DNA of 60,452 nucleotides, taken from positions 1-60,452 of the forward strand of contig CAMDBT010000009.1 in assembly GCA_945889475.1 (NCBI GenBank). The letters are read 5' to 3'. Of the stretch, positions 52,961 through 60,452 are shown piece after piece. The notes beneath the pieces were generated by a model, which had not been told where the DNA came from, did no database searches, and was given only the letters and a program-made list of their open reading frames with translations. Made by a program: the position numbers and the translations under genes. Every line of letters begins with the position of its first letter. The stretch's first letter is position 1. The DNA comes from Bifidobacterium breve. Its GTDB lineage: Bacteria > Actinomycetota > Thermoleophilia > Solirubrobacterales > Solirubrobacteraceae.

Positions 52961-52991
52961 GGTCGAGCGAGCAAACGACGGGCGACGCGCC

Positions 52992-52997
52992 TATCCT
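52992..52997 (+). promoter_or_regulatory. -10 element TATCCT before fpg
   Basis: TATCCT ends 8 nt before ATG 53006 (5 nt before GTG 53003). The spacing favours a leaderless mRNA starting at the ATG, which also gives the required Pro at position 2 of Fpg. Confidence 0.5.
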
Positions 52998-53005
52998 CGG
53001 CGGTG

Positions 53006-53887
53006 ATGCCAGAGCTGCCTGAAGTTGAAACAATCCGCCGTCAGTTGGAGCCCGTGCTGAGCGGCAAGCGGATCGAGCAACTGAAGGTGATCGACCCAAA
53101 GTGGGGCAGTCCGATTGCTGCCAGCGAACTCGCGGGGATAATCGAAGGACGGACGATTGAGCGGCTTGATCGCCGCGGAAAATATTTGATCTTCGACCTT
53201 GGCGAGGAGTGTTTTCTGATCTGCCATCTGCGGATGACAGGCAACTTCCTCTACGGGGCTGGCGCCGACGTGCTCTACCAGCGGGCGGTCTTCGAGCTGG
53301 AGGACGGGCAGGCGCTTCGCTTCACCGATCCGCGCCGATTCGGCACCGCCGAGCTCGTTTTTGGGGGGGATGCTCTTGACCAGTATTTCGCCGCGCGGTT
53401 GGGGATCGAGCCGCTCGCAGGCGCGCTCGATGGAACGGCACTGAAGTCGATGACGGCGGGCAAGCGAACATCCATCAAGGCTTTCCTGCTTGATCAGCGA
53501 GCCGTCGCCGGGATCGGCAACATCTACGCCGACGAGGCCCTCTTTCGCGCTGAAGTCCATCCGCTGCGCGCTGCTGGGCGCCTAACGCCAGCGCAGTACG
53601 ATCTGCTCGCGGCAGCAATTCAAGAGGCGCTCCAAGCAGGGCTAGACGCGGGCGGCGCGACGATCGACGACTTCCGCCACCCGGACGGACGCTATGGCAG
53701 CTTTCAAGATGAGTTCCTCGTTCACCGCCGAGCTGGCGAGCCGTGCCCACGCTGCGGCAACGAGGTCGAGAAGATCGTCGTGGCCGGCCGAGGGACCTAC
53801 CTTTGCGGGCGCTGTCAAACGCGCCCGCGGGGGGCGCTCAAGCGCCGAGCAGCGCCCCGAGCTCCCCGTTCTGGTCAGCGGCTATGA
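53006..53887 (+). CDS. mutM: Formamidopyrimidine-DNA glycosylase
   Basis: A 293-aa repair enzyme that excises 8-oxoguanine and cuts the abasic site. The start ATG 53006 is fixed by chemistry: Pro2 is the nucleophile, Glu3 is catalytic (PELPEVETI), and GTG 53003 would displace them. RRGKYLIF holds the conserved Lys. The C-terminal zinc finger has CPRCGNEVEKI and CGRCQTRP. The last 50 bases overlap the glutaredoxin gene on the other strand. Confidence 0.95.
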   Translation: MPELPEVETIRRQLEPVLSGKRIEQLKVIDPKWGSPIAASELAGIIEGRTIERLDRRGKYLIFDLGEECFLICHLRMTGNFLYGAGADVLYQRAVFELEDGQALRFTDPRRFGTAELVFGGDALDQYFAARLGIEPLAGALDGTALKSMTAGKRTSIKAFLLDQRAVAGIGNIYADEALFRAEVHPLRAAGRLTPAQYDLLAAAIQEALQAGLDAGGATIDDFRHPDGRYGSFQDEFLVHRRAGEPCPRCGNEVEKIVVAGRGTYLCGRCQTRPRGALKRRAAPRAPRSGQRL

Positions 53888-54092
53888 GCTCTTTGAAACC
53901 GCCGATCGGCTGGCCGTCGACGAGGATCTGGGGGAAGGTCAGCATTCCCGTCTTCTCGTGCAGCGCGACGCGACCCTCGGCATCCATGCTGAGGTTGACC
54001 TCCTCGAACGGAATCTCGCGCGCGGTGAGCAGCGCCTTCGCCTGCGAGCAGAAGGGGCATGGAGTAGATGAGTACATCACGACACTGGGCAT
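53838..54092 (-). CDS. Glutaredoxin
   Basis: An 84-aa thioredoxin-fold protein with the redox motif TPCPFCSQAK (CPFC, residues about 12-15), the cis-Pro segment MLTFPQILVDG and the GGFKEL end. It reduces disulfides or mixed disulfides; the electron donor (glutathione, mycothiol or other) cannot be told. It converges with fpg and overlaps its 3' end by 50 bp. Confidence 0.9.
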   Translation of the reverse strand: MPSVVMYSSTPCPFCSQAKALLTAREIPFEEVNLSMDAEGRVALHEKTGMLTFPQILVDGQPIGGFKELIAADQNGELGALLGA

Positions 54093-54128
54093 AGGGATAA
54101 ATGTAGCGCCGCCGCGGGGTGCGAGCTA

Positions 54129-54845
54129 ATGGCCGGTCCGATCAAGACGGAGGCGGTCGTCTTGCGTTCAATCCGTTACGGCGAAGCCGACCGAATTCTT
54201 CACCTCTATACGCCGATGCGCGGCAAGCTCAGCGCGATTGCCAAGGGAGTGAGACGGTCGAAGAGCCGCTTCGGCGGCCGCCTCGAACCGTTCTTCTGGC
54301 TCAACCTTGAACTACACGAGGGACGGAGCGACCTGATGACAGTGACCGGCGCCAAGACGATCGCAGCCTTCGCAGCGCTGCGCGCCGACGAGATGGCGCT
54401 AGGCAGCGCCGCGCGGGCCTGTGATTCGCTCGGCCGGGTATTCGATTCCGCCGAGCCTCACCCCGAGGTCTTCAATCTTCTCTGCAGCGCTTTGACGCTG
54501 CTTGATCGGCATCCCGAGCGGGCAACAGACGAGTTCCAAGTCGCGTTTCGCCTGAAGCTGCTGCTTGCCGCCGGCTTCGCGCCGCAGCTTGCGGCCTGCG
54601 CCAGCTGCGGCGAGGCCGATCGGCTTGTCGGCTTCTCACCGGCCGCCGGCGGCGTGGTCTGCGGATCTTGCGAAGCCGGCTCGTTCGAGCTTGACGGCGA
54701 AACTCACCGCTTCCTGACCGACGCTCTCGGCCGCTCACTCGCCGAAACGCCGAGCGTTGACCAACGCGTGATCGCGCTCGCCGACCGCGCGATCAGCGAA
54801 ACCGCAGCCCACCACGGCCACGTGCGGCTGAAGGCGATCGCGTGA
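54129..54845 (+). CDS. recO: DNA repair protein RecO
   Basis: A 238-aa mediator that helps RecA displace SSB. The N-terminal OB fold (about 1-80) starts IKTEAVVLRSIRYGEADRIL. A helical region with a zinc site follows: CASCGEADRLVGF and GGVVCGSCEAG. Genes recO, dgt and dnaG follow each other on this strand, a common actinobacterial order. Confidence 0.93.
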   Translation: MAGPIKTEAVVLRSIRYGEADRILHLYTPMRGKLSAIAKGVRRSKSRFGGRLEPFFWLNLELHEGRSDLMTVTGAKTIAAFAALRADEMALGSAARACDSLGRVFDSAEPHPEVFNLLCSALTLLDRHPERATDEFQVAFRLKLLLAAGFAPQLAACASCGEADRLVGFSPAAGGVVCGSCEAGSFELDGETHRFLTDALGRSLAETPSVDQRVIALADRAISETAAHHGHVRLKAIA

Positions 54846-54879
54846 GCGAGCTGCTGGCAACCGTTCGCGGGCTGCGAGA

Positions 54880-55929
54880 ATGAGCGCGATGGACCCTCAC
54901 GCTGATCCGGGACCTGTTGCAATGGAGTTCGCGCAGCGCCAGCAGGCGCTGGAAGAGCAGCTGCTCTCGCCACTTGCCGCACGTTCCTGGCCGGCGCGCC
55001 GGCTTGTCGCGGAGGCCGACTGTGGGCTTCGCTCGCCGCTGCAGCGCGATCGCGACCGGATCGTCCACTGCAAAGCGTTCAGGCGCCTAAAGCACAAGAC
55101 TCAGGTCTTCGTCTCTCCCGAAGGAGACCACTACCGCACCCGACTCACGCACACGATCGAGGTGACCCAGATCGCACGCACCGTCGCCCGCGCACTGCGC
55201 CTCAACGAAGATTTGACCGAGGCGATCGGCCTTGGTCACGACCTCGGCCATCCGCCCTTCGGGCATATCGGCGAAGCGGTGCTCGATGGCTGTCTAAAGG
55301 AGCGTTTCGACGGTGGCTTCCGCCACTACGAACAGTCGCTGCGAGTCGTTGACGTGCTCGAGCGCGATGGGGTCGGGCTCAACTTGACCGAAGACGTGCG
55401 CGACGGTATCGCCTGTCATTCGGGCCGCGCCCCGGCCCCACGCACGCTCGAAGGCGCGATCGTCCGCCTCGTCGATCGGATCGCCTACATCAACCACGAC
55501 ATCGATGACGCGACGCGCGCCGGGGTCGTCGCCGAAGCCGCGCTGCCGAGCGGGCCAATCAGCGCGCTCGGCCACACCGGTTCGGCACGGATCGATTGCC
55601 TCGTCCATGACCTCATCGAGCACTCGCAGGCCGCTGGCGCGATTATTCAGGGCGAAGAGGCTGGCGCGGCGATGGATGAGCTGCGGAGCTGGATGTTCGA
55701 CAACGTCTACCTCGGCGAGAGTGCCCGCGCTGAGCACAGCCGGATCGAACGTGTGATCACGACCCTCTTTAACCATTACGCGAACGATCCTGAGCAGATT
55801 CCCGATGCCGGCGGCGCGGCCGGCGCGAGCCTCGACCGTCGCGTCACCGACTATCTGGCCGGGATGACCGATCGCTACTGCATTCGGGTCTTCGAGCAGC
55901 TGACAGTGCCGGAGTCGTTCGCCGCGTAG
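54880..55929 (+). CDS. dgt: Deoxyguanosinetriphosphate triphosphohydrolase-like protein
   Basis: A 349-aa HD-domain dNTP triphosphohydrolase. Metal ligands are in RLTHTIEVTQIAR, LGHDLGHPPFGHIGE and YINHDIDDATRAG. FRRLKHKTQVFV is the conserved N-terminal segment. It controls dNTP pools. ATG 54880, 54889 and 54922 could all start it. It lies 10 nt before dnaG. Confidence 0.93.
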   Translation: MSAMDPHADPGPVAMEFAQRQQALEEQLLSPLAARSWPARRLVAEADCGLRSPLQRDRDRIVHCKAFRRLKHKTQVFVSPEGDHYRTRLTHTIEVTQIARTVARALRLNEDLTEAIGLGHDLGHPPFGHIGEAVLDGCLKERFDGGFRHYEQSLRVVDVLERDGVGLNLTEDVRDGIACHSGRAPAPRTLEGAIVRLVDRIAYINHDIDDATRAGVVAEAALPSGPISALGHTGSARIDCLVHDLIEHSQAAGAIIQGEEAGAAMDELRSWMFDNVYLGESARAEHSRIERVITTLFNHYANDPEQIPDAGGAAGASLDRRVTDYLAGMTDRYCIRVFEQLTVPESFAA

Positions 55930-55939
55930 GCTGCCAGCA

Positions 55940-57754
55940 ATGCCGCTCTACACCGATGACTCAATCGAGCGCCTGCGCCAGACCGTTGACATGGCGGAGC
56001 TCGTCGGAGCCAAAACTGAGCTGAAGCGCTCCGGGCAGCAGCTGATGGGGATCTGCCCGTTCCATGACGAGCGCAGTCCGTCATTTAGCGTCGATCCAGT
56101 TCAGAAGGTTTTTCACTGCTTTGGCTGCGGCGAAGGGGGAGATCTCTTCAAGTTCGTGCAGCTGACCGAAGGGCTGAACTTCCGCGAGGCGGTTGAGTCG
56201 CTCTCCGATCGCTACGGCGTGACGATGGAGCTGACGGAGGAGGATCCGCAGGCCGCGCAGCGCCGCGAGAAGCGCGATCGCCTGCTTGAGTTGCTGGAAC
56301 GCACAGCGGCCTTCTACGTTCGCAATCTGTGGGAGTCGCCGGAGGCTGAGGGCTCGCGCCAGTACCTCAGCGATCGCGGACTCGACGAAGCCTTCCTGAG
56401 AGAGTTTCGCGTCGGCTACGCGCCGAGCGCCTGGGACAAAGTCTTGGTGGCTTCGCGCCGTAAGGGATACAGCGAAGACGAACTTTGGGACGCCGGGCTG
56501 ACGGTCAAGAACCAGAAGGGCAATCTCTACGACCGTTTCCGACGCCGAATAACGTTCCCGCTCTGCGATAGCCGCGGCCGCGTGCTCGGCTTTGGCGCCC
56601 GCGCCGTCGGTGCCGACCAACAACCGAAATACCTCAACAGCTCGGAGAATGTGATCTTCCACAAAGGTCGTCAGCTCTACGGCGCCGACCTCGCCCGGTC
56701 GGCGGCCGCGAAGAGCGGCGAGGTGATCCTCTGTGAGGGGTACACCGACGTGATTGCGATGCATCAGGCCGGTTTTCGAAACACGGTTGGGCTGATGGGG
56801 ACGGCGCTAACTGAGGATCAGGTCTCTGAGCTGGCGAGGATGGCGCCGGTCGTTGCGCTGGCCCTCGATGCCGACAGCGCAGGGCAGGAGGCGATGATCC
56901 GCGCCGCTAGGGTCGCAGAGGGCCGCAAGCTCCAGTTGCGCGTCGTGCCGCTTCCAGAGGGCAACGACCCGGCCGACATCGTCCAGCAAGATGGGCCGGA
57001 AGCGATCACCAAGCTGGTTGCCGGATCGGTTCCTTTCGTTCGTTTCCGCGTTGACCGAGCCTTGTTGCTCGCTGATCTCAGCAGCGCCGAAGGCAAAGAT
57101 CGCGTAGTCAGCGAGCTGGCGCCGATCCTCACGCCGCTGCCGGCTAGCGCGATGCGCGATGAGCTGACCGAATTGGCCGCTTCCGCGCTCGGTGTGAGCG
57201 GCGCGAAGCTGACTGAATGGCTTGGCCGCGCACGCCCGGCGCCAGCGCTGGCCTCGGCCACAGACGCCAACTCTCAGTCGCAGTCCCCACCTCCTCAAAC
57301 GACCGTGATCGACCCCGGCGCCCGCGTTGAGCGCGCCTTCCTCGTGCAGTGTCTTGCCGACCCGATCGCCGGCAGGGAAGCGATTGCCGCGCTGGATCTA
57401 GAGACGGATTTCGTCAGTCCGGTATTTCTGCGCGCTGCCCAGCTGATCCTCGCAACGCCGGTTGGCAGTGAGATTCACGCCGCACCTGACGATGAAGAGC
57501 TAGGCCGTACACTCGCCGAGCTTCAGATCCGTGCGGTGCAGAACGCCAGCTCAAACGCAGCGCTTAAAGCAGAAGGACTGCGCTTGCGCGCGGCCCGCAC
57601 GGAACGGGAGATCGTCGTGGCCAAGCAGGCCGATCCGCAGCAGGTCGATCCGCAGCTAGTCGTTGCGCTCGTAGAGCAGCGCGAAATCCTGCGCGCGCAG
57701 ATCGAACGCGAGGTCGAGCAGAGCCTCGACCAGACGCGCGGCCCGCAGCGTTGA
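55940..57754 (+). CDS. dnaG: DNA primase
   Basis: A 604-aa primase that makes RNA primers for replication. The zinc-binding domain has CPFHDERSPSFSV and FHCFGCGEGGD. The TOPRIM core has LCEGYTDVIAMHQAG and ALDADSAGQEAM. A C-terminal helicase-interacting domain follows a Pro/Gln/Ser linker near 440. TAGGCT 7 nt before the ATG could be a -10, but its TAG is also the dgt stop. No rpoD follows within the window. Confidence 0.96.
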   Translation: MPLYTDDSIERLRQTVDMAELVGAKTELKRSGQQLMGICPFHDERSPSFSVDPVQKVFHCFGCGEGGDLFKFVQLTEGLNFREAVESLSDRYGVTMELTEEDPQAAQRREKRDRLLELLERTAAFYVRNLWESPEAEGSRQYLSDRGLDEAFLREFRVGYAPSAWDKVLVASRRKGYSEDELWDAGLTVKNQKGNLYDRFRRRITFPLCDSRGRVLGFGARAVGADQQPKYLNSSENVIFHKGRQLYGADLARSAAAKSGEVILCEGYTDVIAMHQAGFRNTVGLMGTALTEDQVSELARMAPVVALALDADSAGQEAMIRAARVAEGRKLQLRVVPLPEGNDPADIVQQDGPEAITKLVAGSVPFVRFRVDRALLLADLSSAEGKDRVVSELAPILTPLPASAMRDELTELAASALGVSGAKLTEWLGRARPAPALASATDANSQSQSPPPQTTVIDPGARVERAFLVQCLADPIAGREAIAALDLETDFVSPVFLRAAQLILATPVGSEIHAAPDDEELGRTLAELQIRAVQNASSNAALKAEGLRLRAARTEREIVVAKQADPQQVDPQLVVALVEQREILRAQIEREVEQSLDQTRGPQR

Positions 57755-57831
57755 AGCTGGCGCACGCCGTGGCGAATGCCGATCGCTAGTTCGCGCTCGT
57801 GATCAATCGGTGTGCTCAGCCGGTATCGCGC

Positions 57832-59127
57832 TCAGCGACGCCCTCTTGCGGCCGACCACAACGCCGGCGGCAGGTCGATCAAACGATCGGGCAACGTGGC
57901 CGATGGCGAGACGCCTGGGTGGTGACCGGCGATTCGAACCCGTAGCGCCTTGGGGCGAATGCGAAAGCGGATCGGCGGAACGAGCATCGTTGCCTCGCCA
58001 TCGATTCCAGCGGCGACCGGCCCGGGCGCAGCCAGCTCAATCTCGCGCGTCGTCCATTCCCGCCACGGTCGCCGCAAGACGCGGTCGCGCGGCCCGGGGG
58101 CTGTGGGCTCGAAGACCGTCACACCGAGCAGTCCATCTTCAATCGACGGGCGCGTTCCAGACGAGAGCAGACGGCCGACCCGGTAGCGGTTATTGGAGAT
58201 CAGAATCGCGACGGCATCCTCGTTGGGTTGATCGCCGCCGCCAACCCATTCGAGCTCCAACCCGCTGCCACCTGGGCCAGCGACCTCTGGCGCCATGTCG
58301 AGCAGAGTGCGCAGCTTCGCGCCCCGGTAATCGTCGCGCTGAACTGCCTCGGCGTAGATCCCAAGTGAAACGTTGTTGACGAAAACCTGGCCGTTCACTT
58401 CGCCTAGGTCAACGCGCTTCTCTCCACCGTTGACGAAGGCATCTAGCGCGCCCACTACGTCGTCGCGGTCAACGCCAAGATCGAGCGCAAAGTGGTTGCG
58501 GGTACCGGCGGGAATACAGGCGAAGGGGAGATCATATTCGGCGGCGATCGCGGCCACGATCGCTTGCGTGCCGTCGCCGCCGGCCGCTGCCAGCGCGTCG
58601 GCTCCAGCGGCGATCTCAGTGAGGACGAGTTGGCGCAGATCATCATCGCGCCTGAGTTCGATCGGTTTGATCGCCCGCGCCTGCGCTTCTTCGGCGAGCC
58701 CTGCCGTCAGCGCTTTGCCGTCACCGGACTTCGGGTTCCAGAACATCACGGCGGCGGCCGGGGGAGTCGCTGGGGTGAGCGATGCTCCGGCGGCGAAGGC
58801 GCTGCGCGCGAGCCAGATCCCGCCGCCCCAGAGCACGATCGTCGCGAGGTCTGCGATCAGGTCGATAGTGCCAAGCACCAGAAGCGCGCTGACAAGCGCG
58901 GAGCCCGCGGCTGCGGCGAGCTCCAGTGACCGTCGCGTGCCCCTGCGGATCGCGCCATCGAACGCGAGGATCGCTGCGAGCAGAAGTAGAAGGGCGGCGC
59001 CTACGTTGGTTGGAAAGCTTTCGAAGGCCGACAGTACGGCCGTCGCGGTGCCGAGAGCGAGGAGTATCAAAGCAGCTACTGCCCGACCCCGTGAGCCTCC
59101 AGCTGTTTGCGGGCGGACACTCCTCAT
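57832..59127 (-). CDS. Diacylglycerol/lipid kinase with N-terminal membrane domain
   Basis: A 431-aa protein. Residues about 16-112 form roughly four membrane helices (for example AALILLALGTATAVLSAF). A DAGK catalytic domain follows (about 125-415) with AAAGGDGTQAIVA (GGDGT), IPAGTRNHFALDLG and FVNNVSLGIYAEAV. Bacterial DgkB/YegS types are normally soluble, so the membrane fusion is notable. The likely substrate is diacylglycerol or another lipid alcohol. The 77-bp dnaG-DAGK gap holds no other feature. Confidence 0.85.
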   Translation of the reverse strand: MRSVRPQTAGGSRGRAVAALILLALGTATAVLSAFESFPTNVGAALLLLLAAILAFDGAIRRGTRRSLELAAAAGSALVSALLVLGTIDLIADLATIVLWGGGIWLARSAFAAGASLTPATPPAAAVMFWNPKSGDGKALTAGLAEEAQARAIKPIELRRDDDLRQLVLTEIAAGADALAAAGGDGTQAIVAAIAAEYDLPFACIPAGTRNHFALDLGVDRDDVVGALDAFVNGGEKRVDLGEVNGQVFVNNVSLGIYAEAVQRDDYRGAKLRTLLDMAPEVAGPGGSGLELEWVGGGDQPNEDAVAILISNNRYRVGRLLSSGTRPSIEDGLLGVTVFEPTAPGPRDRVLRRPWREWTTREIELAAPGPVAAGIDGEATMLVPPIRFRIRPKALRVRIAGHHPGVSPSATLPDRLIDLPPALWSAARGRR

Positions 59128-59150
59128 CTGGGCAGAGAATAATGCTGGCG

Positions 59151-60452
59151 CTAGTTGAACTTGTAGCTCTTGCTGTTAGCTGGTCCAGTTGCGGAGCCTT
59201 TCTTCGGCGTTACCGAAGCGATCCAGGTGCCTTTACTGAGGCGAACTGTGCACGAGCGGCGCGTTAGTCGCTTCTTGCCCTTCTTGACCTTGACCGTCTT
59301 GCAAGTGCCGCTCTTGGCTTTACTGCCCTTCTTGGCGGTCAGCTTGTAGCTAACGCCAGTTATTGGGGTGATTAGCGCCGTAACGGTTCTGGATTTCTTC
59401 GATGATGACCAAGCAACAGATGGCTTGGCCAGCGGGGTGGCTTTGACAGCTGCCGATGCTGCGCCAATGCCGGCGCTGTTGACCGCGCGCAGCTTGACTT
59501 GGTAGCTGGTGCCGTTGGTCAGGCCGCTGATTTTGATTGGTGAACTAGCTGACGCCGGGCTGCGCGCACTCCACGTAGAGCCATTGTTGAGTGAGTACTC
59601 AAGGTTTGTGATCGCAGCCCCATTGGCCGCGCCCGGGGTGAACTTGATGCTCACGCTGCGGTCGCCGGAGCTGGCAACAAGCGCTGTTGGCGCGCCGGGC
59701 ACCGCCGTTGGGGTGACGGCGTTTGATGGTGTTGAAGCGATCGTCTGCCAGCTGATCAGCTTTGCTTTGGCGGTGAACGTGTAGGCGGTGCCTGCCGCTA
59801 GGCCACTGAGTGTGCAGGACACGTTTGGGTACTTGACTGTGCACTGCTTGGCTGGGCTCTGGACCGCACTGATTGTGTAGGAGGACGGGTTGCCATACCT
59901 GGCTGAAGGCTGGTTGGCGGCAACCGTTATGACCGCCGTGCCGCTCCCGGGACTGCCCGCCACCGCCGACGGCGCCGCCGGCCTGGCAGGAGGCGCCGGA
60001 AATGAAGTCGGCGTGATCCTCGAAACACTGTTGGAGGCGTAGTTGGCGGCGTAAATGTTGCCGGCCAAATCAACCGTAATTGCGGCCGGGTTGGAGCCGG
60101 CTGTCGCCCAGCTGGTTGATGCGCCCGCGGGCGTGATCTTCGAGACGGTGTTCGAGCCCCAGTTGGCGGTGTAGATGTTGCCGACCGAATCAACGGTGAT
60201 CGCGGCCGGGCCGTTGTCGGTTGATCCAAGGATCGTGGAGACGCCGGCGGGTGTGATCTTCGAGACATTGTTCGAGCCGGCGTTGGCGGTGTAGATGTTG
60301 CCGGCCGAATCCACCGTGATCCCCCGCGGCGCGGCGCCGGTTGGCGCAAGACTTGTTGATGTGCCGGCGGGCGTGATCTTCGACACATCGCTCGAGGCGA
60401 AATTGGCGGTGTAAATGTTGCCGGCAGAATCAACCGTAATCCCGCGCGGGGT
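59151..60452 (-). CDS. NHL-repeat / fibronectin type III surface protein (5' end outside window)
   Basis: The frame is open to the window edge on the minus strand, so the N-terminus and any signal peptide are missing. The visible part starts with beta-propeller (NHL/virginiamycin-lyase-like) repeats containing ITVDSAGNIYTAN and VSKITPAG every 40 residues. Two fibronectin III-like domains follow, then a Lys/Thr/Ser-rich C-terminal domain. It is probably secreted or surface-bound. Function cannot be assigned; the repeat number is unknown. Confidence 0.82.
   Translation of the reverse strand, partial: TPRGITVDSAGNIYTANFASSDVSKITPAGTSTSLAPTGAAPRGITVDSAGNIYTANAGSNNVSKITPAGVSTILGSTDNGPAAITVDSVGNIYTANWGSNTVSKITPAGASTSWATAGSNPAAITVDLAGNIYAANYASNSVSRITPTSFPAPPARPAAPSAVAGSPGSGTAVITVAANQPSARYGNPSSYTISAVQSPAKQCTVKYPNVSCTLSGLAAGTAYTFTAKAKLISWQTIASTPSNAVTPTAVPGAPTALVASSGDRSVSIKFTPGAANGAAITNLEYSLNNGSTWSARSPASASSPIKISGLTNGTSYQVKLRAVNSAGIGAASAAVKATPLAKPSVAWSSSKKSRTVTALITPITGVSYKLTAKKGSKAKSGTCKTVKVKKGKKRLTRRSCTVRLSKGTWIASVTPKKGSATGPANSKSYKFN
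60001..60452 (-). repeat. 120-bp tandem repeats encoding 40-aa propeller blades
   Basis: Four units with exact 120-bp period (60001, 60121, 60241, 60361 onward; the last is cut). Each carries TTGGCGG(T/C)GTA(A/G)ATGTTGCC and GTGATC(T/C)TCGA blocks, read as NIYTAN and VSKIT on the minus strand. The repeats continue off the window. Confidence 0.9.

Overview
The window is high-GC, densely packed bacterial chromosome. Gene content and order point to the Actinobacteriota, most likely class Thermoleophilia (Solirubrobacterales-like). The markers are the recN-steA-steB...pyrG-M20 peptidase-DUF3866-xerD block, a coaD-sepIVA-like pair, yceD-rpmF-plsX-acpP-rnc-smc, tlyA-nadK-recN and dgt-dnaG. The taxonomic call is inference from synteny and protein character; no 16S rRNA gene is present. 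No rRNA, tRNA, CRISPR array, insertion sequence or prophage was seen. Almost everything is housekeeping.

Layout. (1) 1-2963: riboflavin operon ribD(partial)-ribE-ribBA-ribH with overlapping genes. (2) 3066-8605: rpmB, a FakA/YloV-type DAK2 protein, recG, rsmD, coaD and a SepIVA-like coiled-coil protein. (3) 8612-11685: an antisense coiled-coil protein with a PD-(D/E)xK nuclease-like core, then an acyl-CoA ligase. (4) 11727-21925: a long co-directional lipid/RNA/ribosome block: yceD, rpmF, plsX, acpP, rnc, smc, nfeD-like, rpsP, khpA, rimM, trmD, rplS, lepB, rnhB. (5) 21929-31019: yraN(-), comM, dprA, ilvD, a HAD phosphatase, an L,D-transpeptidase, a small ORF, a Xer recombinase, a zinc-ribbon protein and an RNase HI-like protein. 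(6) 31063-34512: amidase and bioY (-), and an orphan branched-chain amino-acid-type binding lipoprotein. (7) 34652-44668: efp, nusB, xseB-like, ispA, a large O-acyltransferase (-), dxs, tlyA, nadK, recN. (8) 44704-52960: steA, steB, msrB(-), a short MraY/WecA-like transferase, pyrG, an M20 peptidase, DUF3866, xerD. (9) 53006-57754: fpg, glutaredoxin(-), recO, dgt, dnaG. (10) 57832-60452(-): a membrane-fused diacylglycerol-kinase-like protein and the 3' part of an NHL-repeat/fibronectin III protein that runs off the window.

Expression signals. Good Shine-Dalgarno sequences are rare. At least eleven genes instead have a TANNNT hexamer ending 7-10 nt before the start codon, which is the geometry of leaderless mRNAs. 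Three genes (rnc, rnhB, yraN) have no usual start codon where the protein must begin. rnc appears to start at CTG; yraN and rnhB fit ATC starts, and yraN also has a leaderless-type -10 at the right distance.

No clear new multi-gene system was found. The most unusual items are the non-canonical starts, an RNase III lacking two of its four classical catalytic acids, a palindrome-rich control region before tlyA, the PD-(D/E)xK coiled-coil protein, a bioY-amidase pair and a shortened polyprenyl-phosphate sugar-phosphotransferase homologue beside steAB.
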